Assembly (NCBI RefSeq): GCF_001633105.1
Contig: NZ_LUKZ01000025.1
Location: 62,001-126,000 of the forward strand
DNA: 64,000 nucleotides
From: Acidovorax sp. GW101-3H11
GTDB taxonomy: Bacteria; Pseudomonadota; Gammaproteobacteria; Burkholderiales; Burkholderiaceae_C
Direction: 5' to 3'
Translations under genes and position numbers: made by a program
Part shown: positions 44,271-52,660 of the stretch, in pieces
Layout of the letters: every line of letters starts with the position of its first letter
Numbering within the stretch: the stretch's first letter is position 1
The notes under the pieces: model-generated
Databases searched by the model: none
The model's input: only the letters and a program-made list of their open reading frames with translations
What the model was told of the DNA's origin: nothing

Positions 44271-44906
44271 ATGACCACCCCACAGCCCCCGCGCACCTTC
44301 CACAGCTATGAACCCCGCCTGGGCCATGGCCTGCCGCACGACCCGTTCAACGCCATCGTGGGGCCGCGCCCCATTGGCTGGATCTCCACGCAAAGCGCCA
44401 CGGGCGCGACCAACCTGGCGCCCTACAGCTTTTTCAACGCCTTCAACTATGTGCCCCCCATCGTGGGCTTTGCCAGCATTGGCACCAAGGACACGGTGCG
44501 CAACGTGCAAGCCACGGGCGAGTTTGTGTGGAACCTGGCCACGCGCGACCTGGCCGAGCTGATGAACCAGAGCTGCGCCGCTGTGCCCCCCGAAGTGAGC
44601 GAGTTCGACCTGACCGGCCTCACCCCCCTGCCCTCCACGCGCGTGCGCCCGCCGCGTGTCGCCGAAAGCCCGGTCACCTTTGAATGCCGCAGCACACAGA
44701 TCCTGCAGCTGCAGGGGGTGGACGGAGCGGCAGTGGAGACGTGGCTGGTGCTGGGCGAGGTGGTGGCCGTGCACATCGACACCGGCCTGCTGAAAAACGG
44801 CGTGTACGACACCGCCAACGCAGGCCACATCCTGCGCGGCGGCGGCCCGGCGGACTATTTCACGGTGGGGCCGGAGCAGTTGTTCAGGATGTTCCGTCCG
44901 CGCTAG
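44271..44906 (+). CDS. Flavin reductase family protein
   Basis: A 211-residue FMN-binding split-barrel flavoprotein of the flavin reductase-like family. NAIVGPRPIGWISTQSATGATNLAPYSFFNAFNYVPPIVGFAS is the FMN-binding region, followed by EFVWNLATRDLAELMNQSC and, further on, VVAVHIDTGLL. Members supply reduced flavin to oxygenases or reduce ferric and flavin substrates. No partner oxygenase is near. The 3' end overlaps the convergent hydrolase gene by 23 bases. Confidence 0.88.
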   Translation: MTTPQPPRTFHSYEPRLGHGLPHDPFNAIVGPRPIGWISTQSATGATNLAPYSFFNAFNYVPPIVGFASIGTKDTVRNVQATGEFVWNLATRDLAELMNQSCAAVPPEVSEFDLTGLTPLPSTRVRPPRVAESPVTFECRSTQILQLQGVDGAAVETWLVLGEVVAVHIDTGLLKNGVYDTANAGHILRGGGPADYFTVGPEQLFRMFRPR

Positions 44907-45963
44907 GGGCCTGCTGCTCTCGCAACAGTCGCAAAGGCCCACACAGCCCGGCAGCCGGGTTGCGTGCCCATTGCTCGGTCCAGACCCACACCTGCTGCAC
45001 GCCGTCCACGCCCGCTGCATGACGCTGCAGGCCGTGGTCGGCACCGTCGATGCGCCGCGCGCAGTAGGGCGCGGTGCGCAAGGCGGCCAGCGCTTCAAAC
45101 CGCGTGTAGGCCACGGCGGGCACCAGTGCGTCGTCGCCCCCCCACACCTGCAGCAGCGGCCAGGGGCTGCGCAGCAGGGGCAGGGTCAGGGGCCAGTGCC
45201 ACAGGTCGCGCCAGTAGCCCAGGCTGCGCCCCTGCACCACCACGCCGTCGGGCGGAGCGCCCGCCACGATCTGCGCCAGCGCGGCCCAGTCGCCCTCCGC
45301 GCCCAGACGGCGGGCCTGCAGGGCCCCGGCCTCTTGCGGGTCCAGCCCGCTGGAGCCGATGAGCACCAGGCCGGCGAGCTGTGGCACCTCGGGCGCCAAC
45401 GCGGGCAGCAGTTCGGCCCCTTCCGAGATGCCCACCAGCAGCTGCACCAGCGCGGGCTGCCCCTGGCGTTGCTGGGCATCGGCACGCAGGGCCGCACGGG
45501 CGTGTGCGAGCCAGGTGGAATGCCGGTCGCGCGACACAAAGCCGTGCGGGCAGTCGGCGGGGGCGGTGCGGGCGTCGGGATCTACCCCCGGCTTGTGCAG
45601 CACCAGCACCTGCGCGTGCAGCAGCCCGGCAAAGTAGCGGTCGGCAAACGATTCCAGGCCCGCACAGCCGGAGCCGGGCACCACGATCACCCGGTAGCGC
45701 AGGGGCGGCACCCGTTCGCTGCGCTGCAGGGCCTGCAGCACCACGCCGCGTTCGCCGGGCAAAACCAGGGGCTCAAAGCGGCCCGAGGGGGCTGCAGGCG
45801 CAGCAAGCCCAGGAGGCTGGGGTGAGGCCGTGGGCTGGGCCGCGACCGCCCCGAAGGCTGCGGCCAGCACCGCCGCGGTGGCCCACCGCCGTGCGCCCAA
45901 CAAAAAGGCCAGCACGCGGCTGGCCTGGCGCGATGGGGGTACAGCGACGAAGCAGTGCGCCAC
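44884..45963 (-). CDS. Exported alpha/beta-hydrolase-like protein, function unknown
   Basis: A 359-residue protein with an N-terminal export signal (VLAFLLGARRWATAAVLAAAFGAVAAQ). The remainder has an alpha/beta hydrolase pattern: YRVIVVPGSGCAGLES, then LVQLLVGISEGAELLPAL in the place of the nucleophile elbow (GISEG, Ser), LLQVWGGDDALVP for the acid and RIDGADHGL for the histidine. The start is a GTG at 45963 with gggggtg upstream; other starts nearby would remove part of the signal. It lies just downstream of, and on the same strand as, the LpoB/CsgG-like cluster, separated by only 26 bases from the CsgG-like gene. Confidence 0.7.
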   Translation of the reverse strand: MAHCFVAVPPSRQASRVLAFLLGARRWATAAVLAAAFGAVAAQPTASPQPPGLAAPAAPSGRFEPLVLPGERGVVLQALQRSERVPPLRYRVIVVPGSGCAGLESFADRYFAGLLHAQVLVLHKPGVDPDARTAPADCPHGFVSRDRHSTWLAHARAALRADAQQRQGQPALVQLLVGISEGAELLPALAPEVPQLAGLVLIGSSGLDPQEAGALQARRLGAEGDWAALAQIVAGAPPDGVVVQGRSLGYWRDLWHWPLTLPLLRSPWPLLQVWGGDDALVPAVAYTRFEALAALRTAPYCARRIDGADHGLQRHAAGVDGVQQVWVWTEQWARNPAAGLCGPLRLLREQQAPSADGTS

Positions 45964-45989
45964 GGCGTATCACCCCCAATGAGCTGCGT

Positions 45990-46952
45990 TTACTTGAGGA
46001 TCAGCACCTGCTCGGGCTGCTGGGGCTGCGGCACGGGCATGGGCTGGCCGCCTTGCTGGTACACCGGCGGCGGGCGCACGCCGCGCGCCAGGTTGGCGTC
46101 GGTGTAGCCCAGTTGCCCAGCGAGCTGCTGGTACACGTCCTGCGCGAGCGACAGCGAGGTTTCACGCATCACCTTGGCCCGGTTGGGCGGCGCGATGTCG
46201 CCACGGACCGACAAAATCTTGGTGTCGTTGCCTTCGCCCTGGGCGGAGAACGCGGCCTTGATTTCGTAGGTCTTGGTGTTGATCAGCGAGAAGTCGGCCA
46301 GCAGCTGCAGGCCGTACTGGCGCGTGGCGCTGGTGGTGCCTTGCAGGGGTGACAGGGCATCGGTGAAGTCGATGCTCGACACCACGCCGAACAGCACGTA
46401 GTCGGCGCCGTTGAACTCGCCCTTCTTGATGCGGGTGATCACGTCGTTGACCTGGGGCTGCACCTGCGGCGTGGCCATCTTGCCGCCCTGCACCTGGTTC
46501 AAGACCTGCTCGGCCTTGCTGGGCTGGGGCTTGCCTGCGTCAAAGCCCTTGCCCTGGATCAGGCGGAAGTAGGTGCCTTGCAGGATGGCGCCCTTGATGT
46601 CGTTGGTGTAGCCGCCCAGCTCGCGCTGCTCGATGTAGCTGTAGCGCCCGGCCACATAGGTGCCGCTGGCCTGCTCGGAGGCCTGCATCGAGTGGCTGCC
46701 CGAGTGCGAGCCGCCACCGCCATAGGGGCCGTGGCTGTAGCCGCCGCTGTGGCTGCCACCCGCGCTCATCTGGCTGCTGCGCTGGTAAGTGCCCGCCAGG
46801 AAGTATTCGGACACGCGCTGGGCGTAGGCCAGGTCGGTCACGGCGATCTTGGGGGCCGCGCCCGGCTGCTGCGCCTGGGCGCCCGTGCCCCAGGCCAGCG
46901 TGGTGGCCGCGATCACGGCCAGGGCCGTGTGCAATGTGGTTCTGCGTTGCAT
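45990..46952 (-). CDS. CsgG/HfaB-like exported protein with His/Gly-rich insert
   Basis: A 320-residue exported protein. A signal peptide ends in GAQAQQ near residue 27. The core KIAVTDLAYAQRV, GAILQGTYFRLIQGKGFDAG, ITRIKKGEFNGADYVLFGVVSSIDF and LINTKTYEIKAAFSAQGEGND resembles the CsgG/HfaB fold, which forms outer-membrane secretion rings or periplasmic assembly factors. Residues 64-90 are an insert made almost only of Ser, Gly, His, Tyr and Met. The C-terminus is a Pro/Gln-rich tail. There is no lipobox cysteine, unlike CsgG itself. Last of the four-gene envelope cluster; a repeat separates it from lpoB. Confidence 0.75.
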   Translation of the reverse strand: MQRRTTLHTALAVIAATTLAWGTGAQAQQPGAAPKIAVTDLAYAQRVSEYFLAGTYQRSSQMSAGGSHSGGYSHGPYGGGGSHSGSHSMQASEQASGTYVAGRYSYIEQRELGGYTNDIKGAILQGTYFRLIQGKGFDAGKPQPSKAEQVLNQVQGGKMATPQVQPQVNDVITRIKKGEFNGADYVLFGVVSSIDFTDALSPLQGTTSATRQYGLQLLADFSLINTKTYEIKAAFSAQGEGNDTKILSVRGDIAPPNRAKVMRETSLSLAQDVYQQLAGQLGYTDANLARGVRPPPVYQQGGQPMPVPQPQQPEQVLILK

Positions 46953-47022
46953 GTGATGCTCCTTGTGAGCTAACGGGAATTCATGGATTTATCGAGGGAT
47001 GCGAGCAATAGCACCGACATCC

Positions 47023-47218
47023 TTCGAAACTGGCGCGGCCCAGGCCAGCGGCCGCCGCGCAAGGGCCGCCCCGCCGCGCTGGCGGCGTCCCCCTTCCCGC
47101 GCGCAGCGCGAGAGAAAGGGGCTGAGGGCCGCGGCTCCAAGCCTGCCAGTGCAGGCTTGGACGGCCCGCAAGAGCAGCCGCCTCTGGCGGCTGCACCGAG
47201 CGGTCGCACCTCAGGGGG
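47023..47218 (-). repeat. Stop-codon-proximal GC-rich repeat, copy C
   Basis: Reads on the minus strand from the base after the lpoB stop: ccccctgaggtgcg, a perfect hairpin-like ccaagcctgcactggcagg, then gggaagggggacgccgccag, cgcggcggggcggcccttg and a final cgcgccagtttcgaag. It is the longest of the three copies and carries an extra hairpin near 47130-47180. Fills most of the gap between lpoB and the CsgG-like gene. Confidence 0.78.
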
Positions 47219-47836
47219 TTACCTCTTACTCGTCTTGCGGATCTCTTTTTCGTCCTGCCATTCGATCGTGCCTTCCTGCACATCAAACAGCTTCAGCGTG
47301 AACTTGTAGTACACGTCCTTGGTGTTGTTGTTCTGCTTGACGATGCTGGTCAGCTCGCCTTCCATGCTGTACTTGGCGGCGGTCATCTGGCCGACCTTGG
47401 CGGTGGTGCCCTGCTTGTACAGGCCGCTCTGGTTCTGGCGCTGCAGCTCGTCCACACCGGCCTGCATTTCGTTGATGGAGCGCACAAAGCGCACCTTGCC
47501 CGACTTGACCAGCGAGGTCTGGATCGAGTTCATCACGTTGGTGGTGTCGATGTACTCGCTGGTCTTGTTCTTCACGGTGGAGATCGTCACCGTGGGGCGG
47601 CCCTGGAAGATGCCGGTTTCGAGCAGGCCGCCGGTCATCTTCTCGGCAATCATCTGCAGGTCGGTGGAACCGAACTCGTTGGTCACCAGCTCGACGGCCT
47701 TCGCATCGCCGTAGTTGACCTGGCGGTCAAAACGCACGGTGGGGGACGACAGGTTCTGGCAGGCCGAGAGGGCCAGGGTGCTGGCCGCAAAGGCCAGGAT
47801 CAGCGCGCTGCGCTGGATGGGGTTCTTGGTGGTCAT
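47219..47836 (-). CDS. lpoB: Penicillin-binding protein activator LpoB
   Basis: A 205-residue outer-membrane lipoprotein of the LpoB family, which in enterobacteria reaches through the periplasm to activate the peptidoglycan synthase PBP1b. The lipobox is LSAC with Cys26. The domain VNYGDAKAVELVTNEFGSTDLQMIAEKMTGGLLETGIFQGRPTVTISTVKNKTSEYIDT matches the family. The ATG at 47836 has gaggagtaag upstream. It is the third gene after the COG3014 and YcfL genes on the same strand; activity on a PBP is family knowledge, not shown here. Confidence 0.9.
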   Translation of the reverse strand: MTTKNPIQRSALILAFAASTLALSACQNLSSPTVRFDRQVNYGDAKAVELVTNEFGSTDLQMIAEKMTGGLLETGIFQGRPTVTISTVKNKTSEYIDTTNVMNSIQTSLVKSGKVRFVRSINEMQAGVDELQRQNQSGLYKQGTTAKVGQMTAAKYSMEGELTSIVKQNNNTKDVYYKFTLKLFDVQEGTIEWQDEKEIRKTSKR

Positions 47837-47879
47837 GGTTTCTTACTCCTCACTCAATCTTGGGGTCGGGCACCGGCGC

Positions 47880-48287
47880 TCAGCGCGGCTCCACATTCAT
47901 CTCAAGGCGCAGATCGACAGCCGCAGACGTGGGCGCCACGCTCTTGACGGTCTGCTGGCCCAGGCCCAGCACACTCATCTGCTTCCACGATTCGCCATCG
48001 CCCACCTGGTTGCCCACGTTGTCCAGCCACTTGAAGCGGTAGAACACGGTGCGGTCGGTGCGGCCCATGTTGGCCATGTCGGCCTGCACGACGAGGATGT
48101 CGTTCTTGCGCACGATGCGCATCTCGCGCACGGCGATGCTGTTGGCTTCGCCACGCAGGGCGACCTTGGAGGCCACGGCCAGCGGGGTGGCCGGGTCGTG
48201 CAGCTGGGCGCTGGCGTTGGTGGCCAGGGCGATCAGGCCCGCGCACAGCACGGTGGGGATCGCGGCGGGGACAAAACGGTTTCTCAT
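47880..48287 (-). CDS. YcfL-family exported protein
   Basis: A 135-residue exported protein of the YcfL type. The signal peptide ends in ATNASAQ near residue 27. The rest, with KVALRGEANSIAVREMRIVRKNDILVVQADMANMGRTDRTVFYRFKWLDNVGNQVGDGESWKQMSVLGLGQQTVKSVAP, is a single beta-sandwich domain. In E. coli ycfL lies beside lpoB, as here. Its role is unknown. The ATG at 48287 follows aaggagcc. Confidence 0.85.
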   Translation of the reverse strand: MRNRFVPAAIPTVLCAGLIALATNASAQLHDPATPLAVASKVALRGEANSIAVREMRIVRKNDILVVQADMANMGRTDRTVFYRFKWLDNVGNQVGDGESWKQMSVLGLGQQTVKSVAPTSAAVDLRLEMNVEPR

Positions 48288-48322
48288 GCCGAAGGCTCCT
48301 TGAATGGGGTCGGTAACAGGGG

Positions 48323-49861
48323 TCAGTTCTTGGCGGCCGCTGCGGGCTGGGCTGCCGTGGGCTTGACGGTGGACGCGGGCACGGGGCGGGTGCGGTTGTT
48401 GTTGGTGGTGCGCACTGGGGCAGCGGGCGCCGCCGCTGCGGCGGGGGCAGGCTGGGGCGCCGCAGCCACGGTGGGCAGCTGGCCCAGCATGGCCACGTCG
48501 CCGGTCAGCACGCTGTTGTCGTACATGCGCAGGGGCACCAGGGCATACTGGCCGTCGATCTTGATGGGCTGGGGCAGCTGGCGGCCATTCACGCTCACCA
48601 GGTGTTCGCCGGGTGGCAGGTAGCCACGGGCCACATACACGCGGCCGGGCAGCATGCGCCACATGCGGTCGTCGGCCTGCTCGGTGGCCACCGAGGCGGC
48701 CGCGCCGATGATGCCGCCGATCAGGCCACCACGCTTTTGCAGCTCGTTCTGCAGCACGCCCTTGGCCACGGCGCGGGTGAAGCCACGCAGCACCATGCCG
48801 GGCATTTCATCCTTGAGCGCGCGGCGGGCCATCACGTTCACGTCCACCACTTTTTCGAGCTTGAGGTCGGTGCCCGCAGCAGAAATGGTGGTCAGCAACG
48901 CGTCCTTGGACGGCTCGATCACAGGGTAGGAGATGCTGGCGGTGACCAGGCCCCGGCCCGTGGGCACGGGGATGGTGAAGGCCTTGGGCTTGCGTGCGGG
49001 GGCGTCACCAGCTTCGACGATGAAGAGCACATCGGTCATGCGCTGGCGGCGCTTCCAGGTGAAACCGGTGCGGTTGTCCAGGCCACGCAGGCCTTCTTCC
49101 AGCACGGCCGTTTCGGGCTTGAGTTCGATGGCCTTGCGGTAGCCGGGCGCGGCCAGGCCGGGCTCGTTGAGCATTTCGTAGAGGAAGCCCGCCAGGTAGT
49201 GGCTCAGGGCATTGGAGTAGCCGTTCTTGAGCGCCAGCACCTCGGGGTCGTTGAGCGTCTCGACGGGGTAGCCGTTCAGCTCCTTGCCGCCGGACGATGC
49301 GCCCTTGGACTTGGCTTCCTCCTCGGCCGCCAGGGTTTCCTTGGCGCGGAACTCGGCAATGATGGCTTCGCGTTCGTGCGTGCGCTTGATGTCCACGCGG
49401 GCATTTTCAAAGTCGCCCACGGCCATGCGGTTGAGCGCCAGGCGCGTGGTCACCCACACCTTTTCGTAGTCCTGGCCTTCATAGACTTTGAGGCGTTCGC
49501 TGATCAGCGCAGCGCCCACGGTGCCCATGAGCTTGCTGGGGTTGGTCTTGGCGGTTTCTTCCCATTCCTTGACCTTGTTGTCGGCCAGCAGGAAGGCGTT
49601 GGTGCTGTCGGGGTAGCGGCGGTCCATGCGCAGCAGCTCGCCGCGTTCCATGTTGTAGAGCAGCGCGGTTTTTTCTTCTTCGGTCTTGGCCGTGCTTTCC
49701 AGCTGGGCGATGGCAGCAGGAATGCCGCCGCTGCGCCCGGCCGTCTGCATGTCGGTGGCCAGCTTGTCGTGGCTCTGCATGGTGGCGCAGCCGGTCAGGG
49801 CAGCGCTCAGCGTCAGCACCCACAGCAGGCGGGGGCGGAAACGGGATGGGTGGGCGGTCAT
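48323..49861 (-). CDS. COG3014-family outer-membrane lipoprotein
   Basis: A 512-residue lipoprotein of the COG3014 family. Lipobox LTGC with Cys25. Helical TPR-like segments (EEEKTALLYNMERGELLRMDRRYPDSTNAFLLADNKVKEWE) are followed by a charged helical stretch (ERLKVYEGQDYEKVWVTTRLALNRMAVGDFENARVDIKRTHERE), and then a beta-rich domain with GLIGGIIGAAASVATEQADDRMWRMLPGRVYVARGYLPPGEHLV. The C-terminus is an Ala/Pro-rich tail. The gene begins the unit followed by YcfL, LpoB and the CsgG-like protein, spaced by 35-45 bases. The ATG at 49861 follows aaggag. Function unknown; the envelope context suggests cell wall or secretion. Confidence 0.88.
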   Translation of the reverse strand: MTAHPSRFRPRLLWVLTLSAALTGCATMQSHDKLATDMQTAGRSGGIPAAIAQLESTAKTEEEKTALLYNMERGELLRMDRRYPDSTNAFLLADNKVKEWEETAKTNPSKLMGTVGAALISERLKVYEGQDYEKVWVTTRLALNRMAVGDFENARVDIKRTHEREAIIAEFRAKETLAAEEEAKSKGASSGGKELNGYPVETLNDPEVLALKNGYSNALSHYLAGFLYEMLNEPGLAAPGYRKAIELKPETAVLEEGLRGLDNRTGFTWKRRQRMTDVLFIVEAGDAPARKPKAFTIPVPTGRGLVTASISYPVIEPSKDALLTTISAAGTDLKLEKVVDVNVMARRALKDEMPGMVLRGFTRAVAKGVLQNELQKRGGLIGGIIGAAASVATEQADDRMWRMLPGRVYVARGYLPPGEHLVSVNGRQLPQPIKIDGQYALVPLRMYDNSVLTGDVAMLGQLPTVAAAPQPAPAAAAAPAAPVRTTNNNRTRPVPASTVKPTAAQPAAAAKN

Positions 49862-50182
49862 GGATGCTCCTTGCAGATCGGTCGGTTGTTCACCAGAAAC
49901 ACCCCGCGCTTCCCACGCGCAACCGCGCGACAGCCCCGCCAAAGGGAGGGTGCTGTGCATACGGCGTGCGTGGTGGAAGTCTGGTCAAGGCGGGTGCTAG
50001 CAGCCCGTGCGCCCCCTCCCGGCGCGGTTACGTGCTGTGTGCGCCCCCTCTGGCTGTGAGTTTCTTGGTTGTTGTGTATGGGGTTGTAGCCAGCCGCGCA
50101 ATGTAGCAAAAGCTTGTATCTTTTCTGTAACCGTTCGGGGCCTGCGGTACAGGCTGACACACAAAGCAGGGCGCGCTGCATG
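49862..50182. other. Intergenic region upstream of the envelope operon
   Basis: A 321-base gap between the minus-strand COG3014 gene and the minus-strand methyltransferase. It should hold the promoter of the envelope operon. An AT-richer patch lies near 50095-50135, but I see no convincing -35/-10 pair and no conserved repeat. Confidence 0.4.
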
Positions 50183-50929
50183 TCATGCCTCCACGCGGTT
50201 CAGCGGCATGCGGTACAGCCACACCACGCGCCCGCCCGGCGCGCGCAGCTGGGCGCTGGGCAGCACACCGGGCACGGCAAACTCCAGGCTCACCAGCCAG
50301 GCGCCTGGGGCCAGCTCGGCCTGGGCCTTGGCGGCGGCGCGGGCCATGCTCTCGGGCCGCTGGAACAGATAGACCATGCGGTAGGGGCTCCAGTCGGCCT
50401 TCCACATGTCGGCGCGCCGCACCTGGGCCCAGGGGCACAGCGCAGCGCACGCCAGGCGCAAGGGCCAGCTCCACTCTAGCCCTTCGAGCTGGGCCGCAGG
50501 GTAGGCATGGCGCAGGGCCTTGAGGCCGTCGCCCAGGCCACAGCCCGCATCGAGCACGCGCGCGCCCAGCGGCAGCGGTGCCTGCACGGCCAGTGCCTGC
50601 AGCGCATGGCGCGGGGTGGGGAACAGCGGCGCATCGCGCCAGGCATTGAGCGGGTACACCAGCAGCAGCAGCGCCAGCGGCACCAGCCACGCCCAGGTGG
50701 GCAGGCTGGCCGCGCCCAGCAGCGCCAGCGACAGCGGGAATCCCGTCGCAATCAACCCCCGCCGCCACCAGCTGCCGCCCAGCACACTGGCGGCCGTGCC
50801 CAGCAGGCAGGCGGCCAGCAAGGCGCCCACGGGCGGCACGGCAGCGCGCTGCAGCGCCACAAAAACCAGCCACGCACCCGCCCACGCCATCAGCGCGGGC
50901 AAGGGCCAGGGCATGCGCAGGGCCAGCAT
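50183..50929 (-). CDS. Membrane-anchored SAM-dependent methyltransferase
   Basis: A 248-residue protein. The first 100 residues are hydrophobic helices (WPLPALMAWAGAWLVFVALQ, GALLAACLLGTAASVLGG, SLALLGAASLPTWAWLVPLALLLLVYPL). The rest is a class I methyltransferase with motif I VLDAGCGLGDGLKALRHAYP, then QLEGLEWSWPL and RRADMWKADWSPY. Similar membrane-anchored methyltransferases are known in this group, but the substrate is not. The start is the ATG at 50929; another at 50914 is possible. It begins 20 bases after the end of the secreted protein gene on the same strand. Confidence 0.82.
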   Translation of the reverse strand: MLALRMPWPLPALMAWAGAWLVFVALQRAAVPPVGALLAACLLGTAASVLGGSWWRRGLIATGFPLSLALLGAASLPTWAWLVPLALLLLVYPLNAWRDAPLFPTPRHALQALAVQAPLPLGARVLDAGCGLGDGLKALRHAYPAAQLEGLEWSWPLRLACAALCPWAQVRRADMWKADWSPYRMVYLFQRPESMARAAAKAQAELAPGAWLVSLEFAVPGVLPSAQLRAPGGRVVWLYRMPLNRVEA

Positions 50930-50949
50930 GGGGTGTCTTCTCTCTCGGC

Positions 50950-52305
50950 TCAGCGACCGAACAGGCCACGCAGCAGGTTGACGGGGTTCACCACCTCGCC
51001 GGGGGTGCCCGCATCCGACGGTGCGCCGCCCGAGGGCTGGCCACTGCTGCCCATGCCACTCGAATAGGCCCCACCACCGGCACCAGCGCCTGCCGGAGCG
51101 GCGGGGCCCATGCCCCCGCGCTGCCCCAGAATCTCCTCGCCCAGCATGGCCATGGTGTGCGACTTCACACGCACGCGCACCGACCATTCGGGCTCCCACG
51201 CGGCCTTGGGGTCGGCCGGGCGCGGGGGGTGCACGATGTGGCTTTCGCCGCCGTAGGCCATCATGCGCAGCATGGGCGTGGCATCGCGCCCACCGCCCGC
51301 AAAGATGCCCTGGGGAATGGCGCACTGCGTGGTCTCGGGCTGCAGCAGCACGCGCTCCTTGAGCCAGCGGTCGATGGTGGCGGGCGAGAGGTAGTCGAAC
51401 AGGCCCATGCCCGTGTCCGGCGTTTCGGCGCTGGACCACATGATCAGGTCGTCCCCGCTCTGCGACATGGCATGCAGGTAGTAGGCGCGCGCATTGCGCA
51501 CCGGCTGCCAGCTGGTGCCCATGCTGTCCTGCGGCTTGCCGGTGGTGCGCAGGTCGATGGCGGGCATCAAATCTTGCGCGGCACCCAGCGTGAACTTCAT
51601 GGACGCAGGCACGCCGTCGCCACGCACCTGGTGCTCGCCCACCACCGAGCTGTCCCGCGACAGGCTCACCTGGTTGCGTTCGTTGGGGTACAGCGCATAG
51701 GCCGGGCCCACGCGCGGGCCCCGGTCGGGCACGGCGCGGCCTGCAAAGGCCTGGGCGTAGTCGGAGGGCTTGGCCCGCGCCAGATCGATCACGCGGGGCT
51801 GGCCCGCACGCACCGCGCTGCCGCAGCCCCAGTACAGCAGGATGCGGCCCTTGGGCTGGTGCTGCTGGTATTCCTGCGGCACCTCGCCCGGCTCGGTCTG
51901 GGTGGGCTGCGCGCGGGGTGGGATCAGCGGCAGGGATTCGCCCATGCGCATGCCGGGCGGGATGGCCTGGCTGGCCTCCACGCCGGGGCGCAGGCTGTTG
52001 TGCAGAGCGAGGTCGATGACACGCGGCGGCATGACGGACATGGCGCGGGCATGGCCATAGGCGGTGTTGCCGCTGCCCGCCCTGCCCTGCGCACCGCCGC
52101 CCATACCGCCCATGAGGCCACCGAGCATGCCGCCGCCGCCGGGCAGGCTGTCCATCTCGGGCATGCCCGCCATGGTGCCGGTGGACAGGTCCATCCACAG
52201 CTGGACCTTGGGGGGTTTGGTGTTCTGGGCCTGGGCGCCCAGGCTGGCGATGCACAGGCCGGCGGCCAGGCAGGCGGGGGGCAGGACAAAGCGCAAAGAG
52301 GTCAT
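50950..52305 (-). CDS. Exported protein of unknown function with Gly/Met-rich segment
   Basis: A 451-residue exported protein. The signal peptide ends in GAQAQN near residue 27. It begins with VQLWMDLSTGTMAGMPEM, then a low-complexity Gly/Met run (residues about 57-72), then a long domain with PKGRILLYWGCGSAVRAGQPRVIDLARA, SLSRDSSVVGEHQVRGDG and NARAYYLHAMSQSGDDLIMWSSAETPD. The C-terminus is Gly/Ala/Ser-rich. I do not recognise a family. Next to the methyltransferase, with which it probably shares transcription. Confidence 0.75.
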   Translation of the reverse strand: MTSLRFVLPPACLAAGLCIASLGAQAQNTKPPKVQLWMDLSTGTMAGMPEMDSLPGGGGMLGGLMGGMGGGAQGRAGSGNTAYGHARAMSVMPPRVIDLALHNSLRPGVEASQAIPPGMRMGESLPLIPPRAQPTQTEPGEVPQEYQQHQPKGRILLYWGCGSAVRAGQPRVIDLARAKPSDYAQAFAGRAVPDRGPRVGPAYALYPNERNQVSLSRDSSVVGEHQVRGDGVPASMKFTLGAAQDLMPAIDLRTTGKPQDSMGTSWQPVRNARAYYLHAMSQSGDDLIMWSSAETPDTGMGLFDYLSPATIDRWLKERVLLQPETTQCAIPQGIFAGGGRDATPMLRMMAYGGESHIVHPPRPADPKAAWEPEWSVRVRVKSHTMAMLGEEILGQRGGMGPAAPAGAGAGGGAYSSGMGSSGQPSGGAPSDAGTPGEVVNPVNLLRGLFGR

Positions 52306-52660
52306 GGTGGTCTGTTCCGGGAGATACAGGAATCACCCGGCAAACCATCGTGGGCCGCAGCGCAGCGTCAGATCGCTGCCTGCCAAGGCCTTGCGGTCAA
52401 CCCGGGTGTGTTGAACGCAGCGCAGTGTAGGCCCCGCACAGACGCATTTTGCCTGCGCAAGTTACGGCTGGAAACCGCTTGTGTGCGCTATTTCACGCAT
52501 CTGGCGGCGGGCAAGGGGTACAGGCGATGCCCCCCTCTACGTATTGCACGTACCGTGAGCCCGGCACGGCTCCAGCTCGGACGCCAAACAAGGACCGCCA
52601 CGCCGCGAGGGGATATCACCCCTGGGGAAAGCACTGCGGAAGATTGATGACGGCTCTTGG
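52306..52660. other. Intergenic region, nothing recognised
   Basis: A 355-base gap between two minus-strand genes. Codon-like composition is absent on both strands. It presumably holds the promoter of the exported protein gene near 52310-52450; no repeat, hairpin terminator or RNA gene is evident, apart from a short palindrome aggggatatcacccct near 52610. Confidence 0.5.
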
